Positions 51,976-60,575 of a stretch of DNA of 64,000 nucleotides are shown piece by piece (the stretch's first letter is position 1; each line of letters opens with the position of its first letter). A program made the position numbers and the translations under genes. The notes below the pieces were generated by a model. That model did no database searches. It saw only the letters and a program-made list of their open reading frames with translations, and was not told where the DNA came from. The DNA comes from Rhizobium sp. 11515TR (GTDB lineage: Bacteria > Pseudomonadota > Alphaproteobacteria > Rhizobiales > Rhizobiaceae). The stretch spans positions 1 through 64,000 of the forward strand of contig NZ_CP022999.1 of the NCBI RefSeq assembly GCF_002277895.1, written 5' to 3'.

Positions 51976-53518
51976 AGGCGACGGGATCATCATCGGGATC
52001 GATGCGGGTACCTCGGTTTTGAAGGCGGTTGCCTTCGAGCTATCCGGACGGCAGATCGCTTCGGCTTCGGCGCGCAATCGCTATAAGACGGGAGACGATG
52101 GGTCGGTCACCCAATCGCTCAGCCAGACGTGGTCGGATTGTCTCAGTGCATTGCGCGGCCTTGGTGAGAAGGTGGGCAACCTTCCCGCCCGAACGGCGGC
52201 GATCGCGGTTACCGGACAGGGCGATGGCACCTGGCTCGTCGGCTCCGGCAATGCTCCGGTCGGTGATGCCTGGCTGTGGCTTGACGCTCGCGCGGCATCC
52301 ACCGTCACGCGCTTGAGCGCCACGGCTGACAACCGCGCCCGGTTCGAGGCGACGGGCACAGGGCTCAATACCTGCCAGCAGGGTGCTCAGCTCGCCCATA
52401 TGGACCGCTTCATGCCCGAGCTTCTCGATCGGGTAGAGACGGCGCTGCATTGCAAGGACTGGCTCTACTTGAACCTCACCGGCATACGGGCGACCGATCC
52501 ATCGGAAGCGAGCTTCACCTTCGGCAATTTCCGCAATCGTCAATATGATCCGGTTGTCATCGATGCGCTCGGCCTTGCCCGCCGGCGCTCGCTTCTGCCC
52601 GAGATTGTCGACGGAACCGAGATCAGCCATCCTCTGACGGAGGCCGCCGCCAAGGCCGCTGGCTTACGTGCGGGAACGCCAGTCTGTCTAGGTTACGTCG
52701 ATATGGTCATGACCGCGCTTGGCGCAGGCGTCCGCACCGGTGGCCGGAACGCCGCCTGCTCGACGATCGGATCGACGGGCGTACATATGCGAGCCAAGGC
52801 CGTGCCCGATGTCCAGCTCAACGGAGAGGGGACGGGATATGTCATTGCCCTGCCGATCCCCGGTATCGTCACGCAGGTCCAGACCAATATGGGCGCCACC
52901 ATCAATATCGATTGGATTCTCAAGGTTGCGGCGGATCTGATGTCTGCCGGCGGGAACGAGGTTTCCTATTCCGACCTTATTCCTCGCATCGATGCGTGGT
53001 TTGCCGAAGCGCGTCCGACGAACCTTCTCTATCACCCCTATATTTCCGAGGCCGGCGAGCGCGGTCCCTTTGTCAACGCGCATGCGCGTGCCGGCTTTAC
53101 CGGACTTTCGACGCGGCACGGCTTTGCCGACATGCTGAGGGCCGTGGTCGAGGGGCTCGGCATGGCAACGCGAGATTGCTACGCGGCCATGGGCGACATG
53201 CCTTCCGAACTGCGCATCACCGGAGGGGCCGCCCGTTCGCGCGCTCTGCGAGGTTCGCTATCTGCCGCCGTCAAGGCGCCTGTGCGGATTTCGGATCGCG
53301 AAGAGGCGGGGGCTGCCGGTGTCGCGATGATGGCTGCCGTCGCGATCGGCGCTTATCGGGACATGGATAGCTGCATTGCCGACTGGGTGGCACCCTTGCT
53401 TGGCGAAGCCGAGCCGCCCGATCCGGCAAATGTCGAGCGTTATGATCGCCTGTTCGATGCCTACAAGGACGTGCGTCAGGCGATTGCGCCGGCTTGGGAC
53501 AAACTGGCCCAGCACTAG
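51968..53518 (+). CDS. eryA: Erythritol kinase EryA (FGGY family)
   Basis: The 516-residue kinase has IIIGIDAGTSVLKAVAFEL at the N-terminus, AVTGQGDGTWLV and LWLDARA for substrate binding, STIGSTGVHM in the hinge, and ITGGAARSRALRGSLSAAV for ATP binding. EryA phosphorylates erythritol as the first catabolic step. The identity rests on family features and on the eryA-eryB-eryC-eryD order. An upstream in-frame stop at 51959 fixes the ATG at 51968 as the first start. Confidence 0.9.
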   Translation: MSKGDGIIIGIDAGTSVLKAVAFELSGRQIASASARNRYKTGDDGSVTQSLSQTWSDCLSALRGLGEKVGNLPARTAAIAVTGQGDGTWLVGSGNAPVGDAWLWLDARAASTVTRLSATADNRARFEATGTGLNTCQQGAQLAHMDRFMPELLDRVETALHCKDWLYLNLTGIRATDPSEASFTFGNFRNRQYDPVVIDALGLARRRSLLPEIVDGTEISHPLTEAAAKAAGLRAGTPVCLGYVDMVMTALGAGVRTGGRNAACSTIGSTGVHMRAKAVPDVQLNGEGTGYVIALPIPGIVTQVQTNMGATINIDWILKVAADLMSAGGNEVSYSDLIPRIDAWFAEARPTNLLYHPYISEAGERGPFVNAHARAGFTGLSTRHGFADMLRAVVEGLGMATRDCYAAMGDMPSELRITGGAARSRALRGSLSAAVKAPVRISDREEAGAAGVAMMAAVAIGAYRDMDSCIADWVAPLLGEAEPPDPANVERYDRLFDAYKDVRQAIAPAWDKLAQH

Positions 53519-53594
53519 CCAATGATGAAGCCGGCGAGGGGCTTGGCCTTAGAAGATTGAATTGATGATGCCACGGCATCCTTAGGAGCATGAC

Positions 53595-55106
53595 ATGATG
53601 GAACCGGAAATCTATGATCTTTTCGTGATCGGCGGAGGCATCAATGGTGCCGGCATTGCGCGCGATGCAGCCGGCCGCGGCCTTTCGGTTATCATGTGCG
53701 AGAAGGGCGATCTCGCGGAGGGCACGTCCTCGCGCTCCGGCAAGCTGGTGCATGGCGGCCTGCGTTACCTTGAATATTATGAGTTCCGCCTGGTGCGTGA
53801 GGCGCTGATCGAACGTGAGGTGCTGTTGAACTCGGCCAGCCACATCATCTGGCCGATGCGCTTCGTTCTGCCCCATAGCCCGACCGATCGTCCGGCCTGG
53901 CTGGTGCGGCTCGGTCTGTTTCTTTACGATCATCTCGGCGGCCGCAAGAAGCTGCCGGGCACGCGCTCGCTTGATCTTCATCGCGATCCGGAAGGGGCGC
54001 CGATCCTCGACCAATATTCGAAGGGTTTCGAATATTCCGACTGTTGGGTTGATGACGCCCGGCTCGTTGTCCTCAACGCTCTCGATGCTTCCGCCAAGGG
54101 CGCGCAGATCCTGACGCGCACGGCCTGTGTCAGCGCGCGCCGCGATCAGGGGAACTGGCTCATTCAAATGCGTAACGAACGTTCCGGCGAGGTACGGACC
54201 GTGCGCGCCCGTGTGCTGGTCAATGCCGCCGGCCCCTGGGTCAACGACATTATCGGCCGTGTCGTCGGCTCGAATAGCCAGCGCAGTGTCCGGCTCGTCA
54301 AGGGCAGCCACATCATCGTTCCGAAATTCTGGGCCGGCCAGCAGGCCTATCTCGTCCAGAACCACGACAAGCGCGTGATCTTCATCAATCCTTACGAAGG
54401 AGACAAGGCGCTGATCGGCACGACGGATATTCCCTATGAGGGCAAGCCGGAAGAGGTGAAGGCCGACGAGAAGGAAATCGATTATCTGATCACCGCGGTC
54501 AATCGCTATTTCAAGGAGAAGCTCCGCCGCTCTGACGTGCTCGAGAGTTTCTCCGGCGTCCGCCCGCTGTTCGACGATGGCAAGGGCAACCCCTCGGCCG
54601 TCACGCGCGACTATGTCTTCGATCTCGACGAGACCGGGGGCGCGCCGCTCCTGAGCGTCTTCGGTGGCAAGATCACGACCTTCCGCAAGCTCTCCGAACA
54701 CGCCATGCAGCGGCTTGCGAAATTCTTCCCGAAGATGGGCGGCGACTGGACGCGGGGCGCCACGCTTCCGGGCGGCGAGATCCCGAATGCCGATTATGTT
54801 GCCTTTGCCGATACCCTGCGAGCGGCCTATCCCTGGATGCCGCGTGCGCTCGTCAATCACTACGGCCATCTCTATGGCGCCCGCACCAGGCAGATCGTCG
54901 GCAATGCGACGTCGCTGGTGGAGCTCGGCCGGCATTTCGGCGGCAATCTCTATGAGGCCGAGGTTCGCTATCTCGTGGCTTCCGAATGGGCGCAGGCGGC
55001 CGAAGACGTGCTGATGCGTCGCACCAAGGAGGGTCTGCGCATGACGGCTGAAGAGAAGGCGGATTTCGCGGCCTGGTTCGACGCTGAGCTGGCACTCGCC
55101 GCCTGA
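53595..55106 (+). CDS. eryB: Erythritol phosphate dehydrogenase EryB (GlpD family)
   Basis: The 503-residue flavoprotein has FVIGGGINGAGIARDAAGRG (FAD), SSRSGKLVHGGLRYLEYYEF, NAAGPWVNDI, IGTTDIPYEG and the C-terminal GGKITTFRKLSEHAM. In Brucella and Rhizobium EryB oxidises erythritol phosphate to a tetrulose phosphate at the membrane. AGGAG precedes two adjacent ATGs (53595 and 53598). It follows eryA by 76 bases. Confidence 0.9.
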   Translation: MMEPEIYDLFVIGGGINGAGIARDAAGRGLSVIMCEKGDLAEGTSSRSGKLVHGGLRYLEYYEFRLVREALIEREVLLNSASHIIWPMRFVLPHSPTDRPAWLVRLGLFLYDHLGGRKKLPGTRSLDLHRDPEGAPILDQYSKGFEYSDCWVDDARLVVLNALDASAKGAQILTRTACVSARRDQGNWLIQMRNERSGEVRTVRARVLVNAAGPWVNDIIGRVVGSNSQRSVRLVKGSHIIVPKFWAGQQAYLVQNHDKRVIFINPYEGDKALIGTTDIPYEGKPEEVKADEKEIDYLITAVNRYFKEKLRRSDVLESFSGVRPLFDDGKGNPSAVTRDYVFDLDETGGAPLLSVFGGKITTFRKLSEHAMQRLAKFFPKMGGDWTRGATLPGGEIPNADYVAFADTLRAAYPWMPRALVNHYGHLYGARTRQIVGNATSLVELGRHFGGNLYEAEVRYLVASEWAQAAEDVLMRRTKEGLRMTAEEKADFAAWFDAELALAA

Positions 55107-55133
55107 ACCAAAGACCTTGCCGGGAGACCTGAA

Positions 55134-56066
55134 ATGCCCTTGACGCTTTCACTCAACACCAATCCGCTTGTCAATCGCTTTGCCGAGCCGGCCGACCTGA
55201 TCGAAACGGTGGCGTGCGATCTGCGCATCCGCAATCTGCAGCTGACGCACGAATTCATCAATCCGAGTTGGCAGGCGCCCGTCATTCGCCGCCTGACGCG
55301 CGACATGCAGGCGGCATTGAAGCGCACCGGCGTTCGCGTAACCTCAGGCATGACCGGTCCTTATGGCCGTCTCAACCATTTCGGCCATCCCGACAAGGAT
55401 GTTCGCCGCTATTATGTCGACTGGTTCAAGACCTTTGCCGATATCACCGCCGATCTCGGTGGTCATTCCGTCGGAACGCAGTTCGCAATCTTCACTTACA
55501 AGGATTATGACGACCCGGTCCGGCGCGAGGAGTTGATCGAGATTGCGATCGATTGCTGGGGCGAGGTGGCCGAACATGCCCGGGCTGCCGGCCTCTCCTA
55601 CATCTTCTGGGAGCCGATGAGCATCGGCCGCGAATTCGGCGAGACGATCGATGCCTGCCTTTTCCTGCAGGACAGATTGACGAAGGCGCCCTTCGCCATT
55701 CCGATGTGGATGATGGCCGATATCGATCATGGCGATGTCACCTCGTCCAATCCCGACGATTATGATCCATATGCCTGGGCGCGTGCCGTGCCGAAGGTAT
55801 CTCCGATCATTCACATCAAGCAGAGCCTGATGGATAAGGGTGGGCATCGCCCCTTCACGGCGGAGTTCAATGCCAAGGGCCGTATCCAGCCTGAACCTTT
55901 GCTCAAGGCTTTTGCCGAAGGAGGCGCCAAGGACAACGAAATCTGCCTGGAACTCTCGTTCAAGGAGCGCGAACCGAACGATCGTCAGGTCATAGCGCAG
56001 ATTGCCGAAAGCATCGCCTTCTGGGCGCCCCATATCGACACGGGCGCTGGCGACTTGCATATCTAG
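55134..56066 (+). CDS. eryC: EryC, tetrulose-phosphate racemase/isomerase (xylose isomerase-like TIM barrel)
   Basis: The 310-residue protein is an AP-endonuclease-2/sugar-isomerase TIM barrel: TGPYGRLNHFGHPDKDVRRY, SYIFWEPMSIGREFGETIDA (metal-binding Glu), MMADIDHGDVTSSNPDDYDP and FKEREPNDRQVI. In Brucella EryC was shown to convert L-3-tetrulose 4-phosphate to the D form. GGGAGA precedes the ATG; it follows eryB by 27 bases. Confidence 0.88.
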   Translation: MPLTLSLNTNPLVNRFAEPADLIETVACDLRIRNLQLTHEFINPSWQAPVIRRLTRDMQAALKRTGVRVTSGMTGPYGRLNHFGHPDKDVRRYYVDWFKTFADITADLGGHSVGTQFAIFTYKDYDDPVRREELIEIAIDCWGEVAEHARAAGLSYIFWEPMSIGREFGETIDACLFLQDRLTKAPFAIPMWMMADIDHGDVTSSNPDDYDPYAWARAVPKVSPIIHIKQSLMDKGGHRPFTAEFNAKGRIQPEPLLKAFAEGGAKDNEICLELSFKEREPNDRQVIAQIAESIAFWAPHIDTGAGDLHI

Positions 56067-56193
56067 CCGGTGGGGCGGCCGAGTCCCGATTCCCCGAACG
56101 CCAAATCCTTTCGAGGAGGTAGCCGGATCGGGGCGCTATGGCCGGAGAGAACAGGCGAGGGACTATGCGGAGCGAATTGAAAGGGAACGGACG

Positions 56194-57138
56194 ATGACGG
56201 ATGCAGATGCTTCGCTCGCCGTGCGGGCGGCCTGGTTGCACTATGCCGGCGGGTTGACGCAGTCCGAAGTGGCGAAACGTCTCGGCGTTCCCTCGGTGAA
56301 GGCGCATCGCCTGATTGCACGCGCGGTTGCCGAAGGCGTCGTCAAGGTGACGATCGACGGCGATATCGTCGAATGCGTCGAGCTTGAGATGCAGCTTTCG
56401 GCACGCTTCGGCCTGCAATATTGTGAGGTCGCGCCCGATCTCGGCGAAGAAGGCTTCGAATTTCGCGCGCTCGGTCAGGCGGGCGCCGGCTTCCTACGGC
56501 GTGAGATCGAAAGCGGCAACAACAAGGTGATCGGCCTCGGCCACGGGCGAACGCTCTCGTCAGCCGTGCATCACATGGCGCGCGTCAGCGCCAAGGACTT
56601 GCGCTTCGTCTCGCTGCTCGGTGGGCTTACCAGAAACTACGCCGCCAACCCCTATGACGTCATGCATCGCATTGCCGAAAAGACAGGCATGCAGTCGCAT
56701 GTGATGCCGGTGCCGTTCTTCGCCAATACGCGCGAAGACCGCGACGTGCTGCTTGCCCAGCGCGGCGTGAAAGAAGTCTTCGATCTTGCAAATGGCGCCG
56801 ATCTCAAGCTGGTCGGTCTCGGCACGGTCGATACCGACGCGCAGCTCGTCTTGTCGGGGATGGTGGAGCCTAAGGAGATCAAGGAAATCACCGCAGCCGG
56901 TGGCGTCGGCGAAATTCTTGGCCATTTCTTCGATGCCGACGGCAATATCCTTGAGACCATGCTGACCTCTCGCACATTGTCTGCCTCCTTGCCACGCATG
57001 AAAGGTGAGCGGCTGGTGGCGCTGTCAGGTGGATTGCCGAAGGTTGACGCCATCCGCGCGGTCCTCAAGAGCCGCTGTCTCTACGGGCTGATCACGGACG
57101 AGAAAACAGCTCGGGCATTGCTGGGGAGCCAGGAGTGA
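56194..57138 (+). CDS. eryD: EryD, erythritol-responsive SorC-type transcriptional regulator
   Basis: The 314-residue protein has an N-terminal helix-turn-helix (HYAGGLTQSEVAKRLGVPSV, KAHRLIARAVAEGVV) and a SorC/DeoR sugar-binding domain (GLGHGRTLSSAVHHM, SLLGGLTRNYAANPYDVMHR, VGLGTVDTDAQLVLSG). EryD represses the ery genes until erythritol is present in Brucella. The ATG at 56194 has AAAGGGA upstream and gives the usual family length. Confidence 0.9.
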   Translation: MTDADASLAVRAAWLHYAGGLTQSEVAKRLGVPSVKAHRLIARAVAEGVVKVTIDGDIVECVELEMQLSARFGLQYCEVAPDLGEEGFEFRALGQAGAGFLRREIESGNNKVIGLGHGRTLSSAVHHMARVSAKDLRFVSLLGGLTRNYAANPYDVMHRIAEKTGMQSHVMPVPFFANTREDRDVLLAQRGVKEVFDLANGADLKLVGLGTVDTDAQLVLSGMVEPKEIKEITAAGGVGEILGHFFDADGNILETMLTSRTLSASLPRMKGERLVALSGGLPKVDAIRAVLKSRCLYGLITDEKTARALLGSQE

Positions 57139-57163
57139 TGCTGCCTGCGAAAACATGAATTCA

Positions 57164-57196
57164 TCACAATGTAACGAAAGAAATGTTGAATTGTGA
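57164..57196. promoter_or_regulatory. Inverted repeat upstream of eryR, candidate DeoR-type operator
   Basis: TCACAAT (57164-57170) and ATTGTGA (57190-57196) are perfect inverted arms with a 19-base spacer in the AT-rich gap between eryD and the GTG start at 57253. This is a likely binding site for EryR itself or EryD. Confidence 0.5.
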
Positions 57197-57252
57197 GATT
57201 TTAGTGTTATATTTCTTGGAGTTCCATTTCGGGCCAATGGCCGGAGTGCAAG

Positions 57253-58029
57253 GTGAAACGGGAAGAGCGCCAGCAATCGATCATCAATCTGCTCATCGAG
57301 CATAAGACCGTCGATCTCGACGATCTGGCGGATCGTTTCGTCGTCTCGAAGATGACGATCCACCGCGACCTCGATGATCTCGAGCAGGCCGGCGTGCTGC
57401 GCAAGGTTCGCGGCGGCGCGACCATCGATGCCGGCACCCAGTTTGAAAGCGATTTCCGTTTCCGCGAGCGTCAGGGCCATGACGAAAAGCTGGCGATGGC
57501 GCGCGCAGCACTCGATCTGGTCGAGCCCGGCATGACCGTCATGATCAATGACGGGTCCATGGCCGCCGTTTTAGGCGAGATGCTGCTGCAGAAGCGGCCG
57601 CTGACGCTGATCACCAACAATGCCGCAATCATAGACCGTATGAGGAACGAAAGCGGCATTATGCTGATCGCGCTCGGTGGTGTCTATTCCGCGAAGTTCA
57701 ACGCCTTTCTGGGCGTCGTTACCGAGGAAGCCCTGTCGCGCCTGAGAGCCGATATCGCCTTCCTGTCGACGCCGGCCGTTTCCGGCAGGCTCGCCTATCA
57801 TATGGACGATAACGTCGTGCGCACGAAGCGGGCGATGATTGCGTCGGCAGGCAGGAGCTGCCTGCTCGTCAGCCATCAGCGCATCGGCCATACGGCCCTG
57901 CATGTGATGGCCGATCTTACCGACTTCGATGCCGTGATTACCGATCACGCGCCTGATGCCGCCGTTGTCGAGCAATTTCGCCGCGACGGCATCGCCCTTA
58001 CCATCGCCTCGAACCAGGATATGACATGA
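57253..58029 (+). CDS. eryR: DeoR family regulator of the erythritol locus (EryR)
   Basis: The 258-residue protein starts at a GTG with GGAG eight bases upstream. It has the DeoR helix-turn-helix (REERQQSIINLLIEHKTVDL, FVVSKMTIHRDLDDLEQAGV, LRKVRGGA) and a sugar-phosphate sensor domain (VMINDGSMAAVLGEML, LITNNAAIIDRM, LGGVYSAKFNAFLG). It overlaps the tpiB start by 4 bases, so it probably controls tpiB-rpiB. The name follows S. meliloti usage. Confidence 0.86.
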   Translation: MKREERQQSIINLLIEHKTVDLDDLADRFVVSKMTIHRDLDDLEQAGVLRKVRGGATIDAGTQFESDFRFRERQGHDEKLAMARAALDLVEPGMTVMINDGSMAAVLGEMLLQKRPLTLITNNAAIIDRMRNESGIMLIALGGVYSAKFNAFLGVVTEEALSRLRADIAFLSTPAVSGRLAYHMDDNVVRTKRAMIASAGRSCLLVSHQRIGHTALHVMADLTDFDAVITDHAPDAAVVEQFRRDGIALTIASNQDMT

Positions 58030-58796
58030 CAGAGAAGCCTCGCTATTGGGTCGGCACGAGCTGGAAGATGAACAAGACGCTTGCGGAGGCGCGCGCTTTC
58101 GCCGAGGTGCTGCGCGCCGCCGATACCCTGCGTGACGACCGTATTCAGCGTTTCATCATTCCGCCGTTCACGGCCGTGCGCGAGGTGAAGTCGATCCTGT
58201 CGGAAAGCTCCGTCAAGGTCGGTGCCCAGAACATGCATTGGGCCGACCAGGGTGCCTGGACGGGGGAAATCTCCCCGTTGATGCTGAAAGATTGCAGTCT
58301 CGACATCGTCGAGCTTGGCCATTCGGAGCGTCGCGAACACTTTGGCGAGACCAACGAAACCGTTGGATTGAAGACCGAGGCAGCCGTCCGTCATGGCTTG
58401 ATCCCGCTCATCTGTATCGGCGAAACGCTGCAAGATCGCGAAAGCGGCCGTGCAACCGAGATCCTGAGCGAGCAGGTCATCGGTGCGCTAGCGAAGCTCT
58501 CCGACGCCCAGAAGCAGGCTGAAATCCTGCTGGCCTACGAGCCGGTCTGGGCGATCGGCGAAAAGGGAATTCCCGCCGAGCCCTCCTATGCCGATGCACG
58601 CCAGGCCGAGATCATTGCGGTCGCGCAAAAAGTACTCGATCGAAAGATTCCGTGCCTCTACGGCGGATCGGTCAATCCGCAAAACTGTGAAGAACTTATA
58701 TCTTGCCCGAACGTAGACGGGCTTTTCATTGGCCGCTCGGCCTGGAACGTCGAAGGCTATCTCGACATCCTGGCCAAGTGCGCCGCCAAACTCTGA
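58026..58796 (+). CDS. tpiB: Triose-phosphate isomerase homologue of the erythritol pathway (TpiB/EryH)
   Basis: The 256-residue TIM barrel has GTSWKMNKTLAEA (Lys of the N/WK motif), the catalytic His in ELGHSERREHFGET, the catalytic Glu in LLAYEPVWAIG, and YGGSVNPQNCEEL. In Brucella EryH isomerises D-3-tetrulose 4-phosphate to D-erythrulose 4-phosphate. It is coupled to eryR by ATGA overlap. Confidence 0.92.
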   Translation: MTEKPRYWVGTSWKMNKTLAEARAFAEVLRAADTLRDDRIQRFIIPPFTAVREVKSILSESSVKVGAQNMHWADQGAWTGEISPLMLKDCSLDIVELGHSERREHFGETNETVGLKTEAAVRHGLIPLICIGETLQDRESGRATEILSEQVIGALAKLSDAQKQAEILLAYEPVWAIGEKGIPAEPSYADARQAEIIAVAQKVLDRKIPCLYGGSVNPQNCEELISCPNVDGLFIGRSAWNVEGYLDILAKCAAKL

Positions 58797-58806
58797 GGAG
58801 CATACA

Positions 58807-59262
58807 ATGAAGCTTGCTATTGCTGGAGACAGCGCCGGCGAAGGCCTCGCCAAGGTTCTCGCCGATCATCTGAAGGACCGTTTCGAGGTGAGCGAAGTGT
58901 CGCGCACCGATGAAGGCCCCGATGCGTTTTACGCCAACCTCGCCGACCGCGTCGCCTCCGGCGTCATCGACGGCACTTATGACAAGGCGATCCTCGTTTG
59001 CGGCACCGGCATCGGCGTCTGCATCTCGGCCAACAAGGTGCCGGGCATTCGCGCTGCTCTGACCCATGACACCTATTCGGCGGAGCGCGCCGCGCTTTCG
59101 AACAACGCCCAGATCATCACCATGGGCGCCCGCGTCATCGGCACCGAGCTTGCCAAGGCAATTGCAGACGCCTTCCTGGCGCAGACCTTCGACGAAAACG
59201 GCCGCTCGGCCGGCAATGTCAAGGCCATCAACGAGGTCGATGCCAAGTACAACGCTCGCTGA
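58807..59262 (+). CDS. rpiB: RpiB-family isomerase of the erythritol pathway (RpiB/EryI)
   Basis: The 151-residue protein is an RpiB/LacAB isomerase: MKLAIAGDSAGEGLAK, ILVCGTGIGVCISANKVPGI with the active-site Cys, and NNAQIITMGARVIG. In Brucella EryI makes D-erythrose 4-phosphate from D-erythrulose 4-phosphate, feeding the pentose phosphate pathway. GAGGAG precedes the ATG; it follows tpiB by 10 bases and is the last gene of the operon. Confidence 0.92.
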   Translation: MKLAIAGDSAGEGLAKVLADHLKDRFEVSEVSRTDEGPDAFYANLADRVASGVIDGTYDKAILVCGTGIGVCISANKVPGIRAALTHDTYSAERAALSNNAQIITMGARVIGTELAKAIADAFLAQTFDENGRSAGNVKAINEVDAKYNAR

Positions 59263-59341
59263 GGGTGATTTCTGAAGAAAGCGCGGGCGGCTTCCCGTGC
59301 GCTGATCGGATGGTTGCCTGCTAGGCTAGATCGAGTCCGAC

Positions 59342-59383
59342 ATCAGGCGAAGGCATTTAGCGTGCCTTCGCCTGATTATTTTT
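59342..59383 (+). terminator. Strong factor-independent terminator after rpiB
   Basis: ATCAGGCGAAGGCA and TGCCTTCGCCTGAT are perfect 14-base arms with a seven-base loop, followed by TATTTTT. It ends the eryR-tpiB-rpiB operon. Confidence 0.85.
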
Positions 59384-59506
59384 GGAATTCTGTTTGGGGA
59401 TCACGAAACACGCGGCGGGCGGATTGCCTGGCGCCTCAGGCGGCATTGCCCACGTCAGCACACCTTCCCGCCCGAGAGCTTCCGTCAAATAACGTGACAC
59501 AGCCCG

Positions 59507-60517
59507 TCAGGCGGCCGGTGCCAATGGTTGTGTGGCCTGATTGCGCGCCCAGGCGATACCGTCTTCGAGCGAGGTCGCGCGGTAGGCAAGATCGGTACCA
59601 CCGGAAAATGCCGCCATGAACCGACGTATCTTGCCGTAACTGTTATCAAGCACTGCATGCGGCCGTCCAAGCAGGATCGAGCAGATGTGGACATGCAGCC
59701 GGTCTGTGACGATCGCGCGGCCGCGGGAGATCTGGCGGATGCCGCGCCGCAAGCGGTTATGCGCGGCAGCGTCGAGCTTGCGCAGCCGTATCTCGGCCGG
59801 CTTGAGGGCGAGCAAAGCTGTTGCCGCACCAAACGCCTTGGAGATGCGTACACGCTTGGCGGATTCGGTCGTCCAATCTTCTTTCGGAATATCGGGATAG
59901 GCCGAAAGGTTGGCATCTCCGACCTTCTCGAGATCCGATCTCAACATGGCAAGGACGTCAAATTCCGGTTCATCCGGCCGGATCGTTCCGATGCTGAAGG
60001 CCATATCCGGGCAAAGACGCACTTCGCAATCGAAGTGCTTATGGGCGAACTCTTTCGATTCTTCGTCGCGCACCAGCAATACGAAATGCTTGTGGCGTCC
60101 GATGACGCGGGCGCTTTCCTCTATGCGTGCCTGCGACTTGTAATGGATGGATTGCGGGAACTGGATCACCTGCCGATTGGGAAATCGTTCCAGAACCCGT
60201 TCACGAAAGTCCTGATGCGCATCCCAGATGTCGCCGAAATTGCCGCCGCCATGAATGAAGATTGGGCCGGTCGGCATGGTGCGCTCGAGTTGCTCGGGCG
60301 AGAAGTCGTCGATCCGCGAGACATAGGTCGGCCGCTTGCCATATCGCCGATTGAGATAGGCCATTTCGCCCAGCCAAATGGCGGAGTCGCCGCAATTGCG
60401 GATGTCAGGAAAATCGAGGATCGCCAGCGGCTCATCTTTGCTGATGTAATCCTTCAGGCAATCGTGGATCATGTTGTCCAGTTTCGCGATCAGCTGTTGA
60501 TTTGATTGTAACGTCAT
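59507..60517 (-). CDS. Polysaccharide pyruvyl transferase family protein (ExoV/PssM-like)
   Basis: The 336-residue protein shows the family features FPDIRNCGDSAIWLGEMAYL, FIHGGGNFGDIWDAHQDFRE, VIQFPQSIHYKSQ, LCPDMAFSIG and VTDRLHVHICSILLGRPHAV. Members add ketal pyruvate to sugars of exopolysaccharide repeat units in the cytoplasm. It lies downstream of a flippase gene on the same strand (58-base gap), so the pair may belong to a surface polysaccharide pathway whose glycosyltransferases are elsewhere. Confidence 0.88.
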   Translation of the reverse strand: MTLQSNQQLIAKLDNMIHDCLKDYISKDEPLAILDFPDIRNCGDSAIWLGEMAYLNRRYGKRPTYVSRIDDFSPEQLERTMPTGPIFIHGGGNFGDIWDAHQDFRERVLERFPNRQVIQFPQSIHYKSQARIEESARVIGRHKHFVLLVRDEESKEFAHKHFDCEVRLCPDMAFSIGTIRPDEPEFDVLAMLRSDLEKVGDANLSAYPDIPKEDWTTESAKRVRISKAFGAATALLALKPAEIRLRKLDAAAHNRLRRGIRQISRGRAIVTDRLHVHICSILLGRPHAVLDNSYGKIRRFMAAFSGGTDLAYRATSLEDGIAWARNQATQPLAPAA

Positions 60518-60575
60518 TTCCCCATTCCCCCGTTTAGATGACAGGTCAGTCTCCGGCCGACATCGGCCGCGCGTT

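Noticed and set aside
53271..54935. Minus-strand frame of 554 codons opposite eryB
   Set aside because: EryB on the plus strand is unambiguous; the minus frame has no recognised motif.
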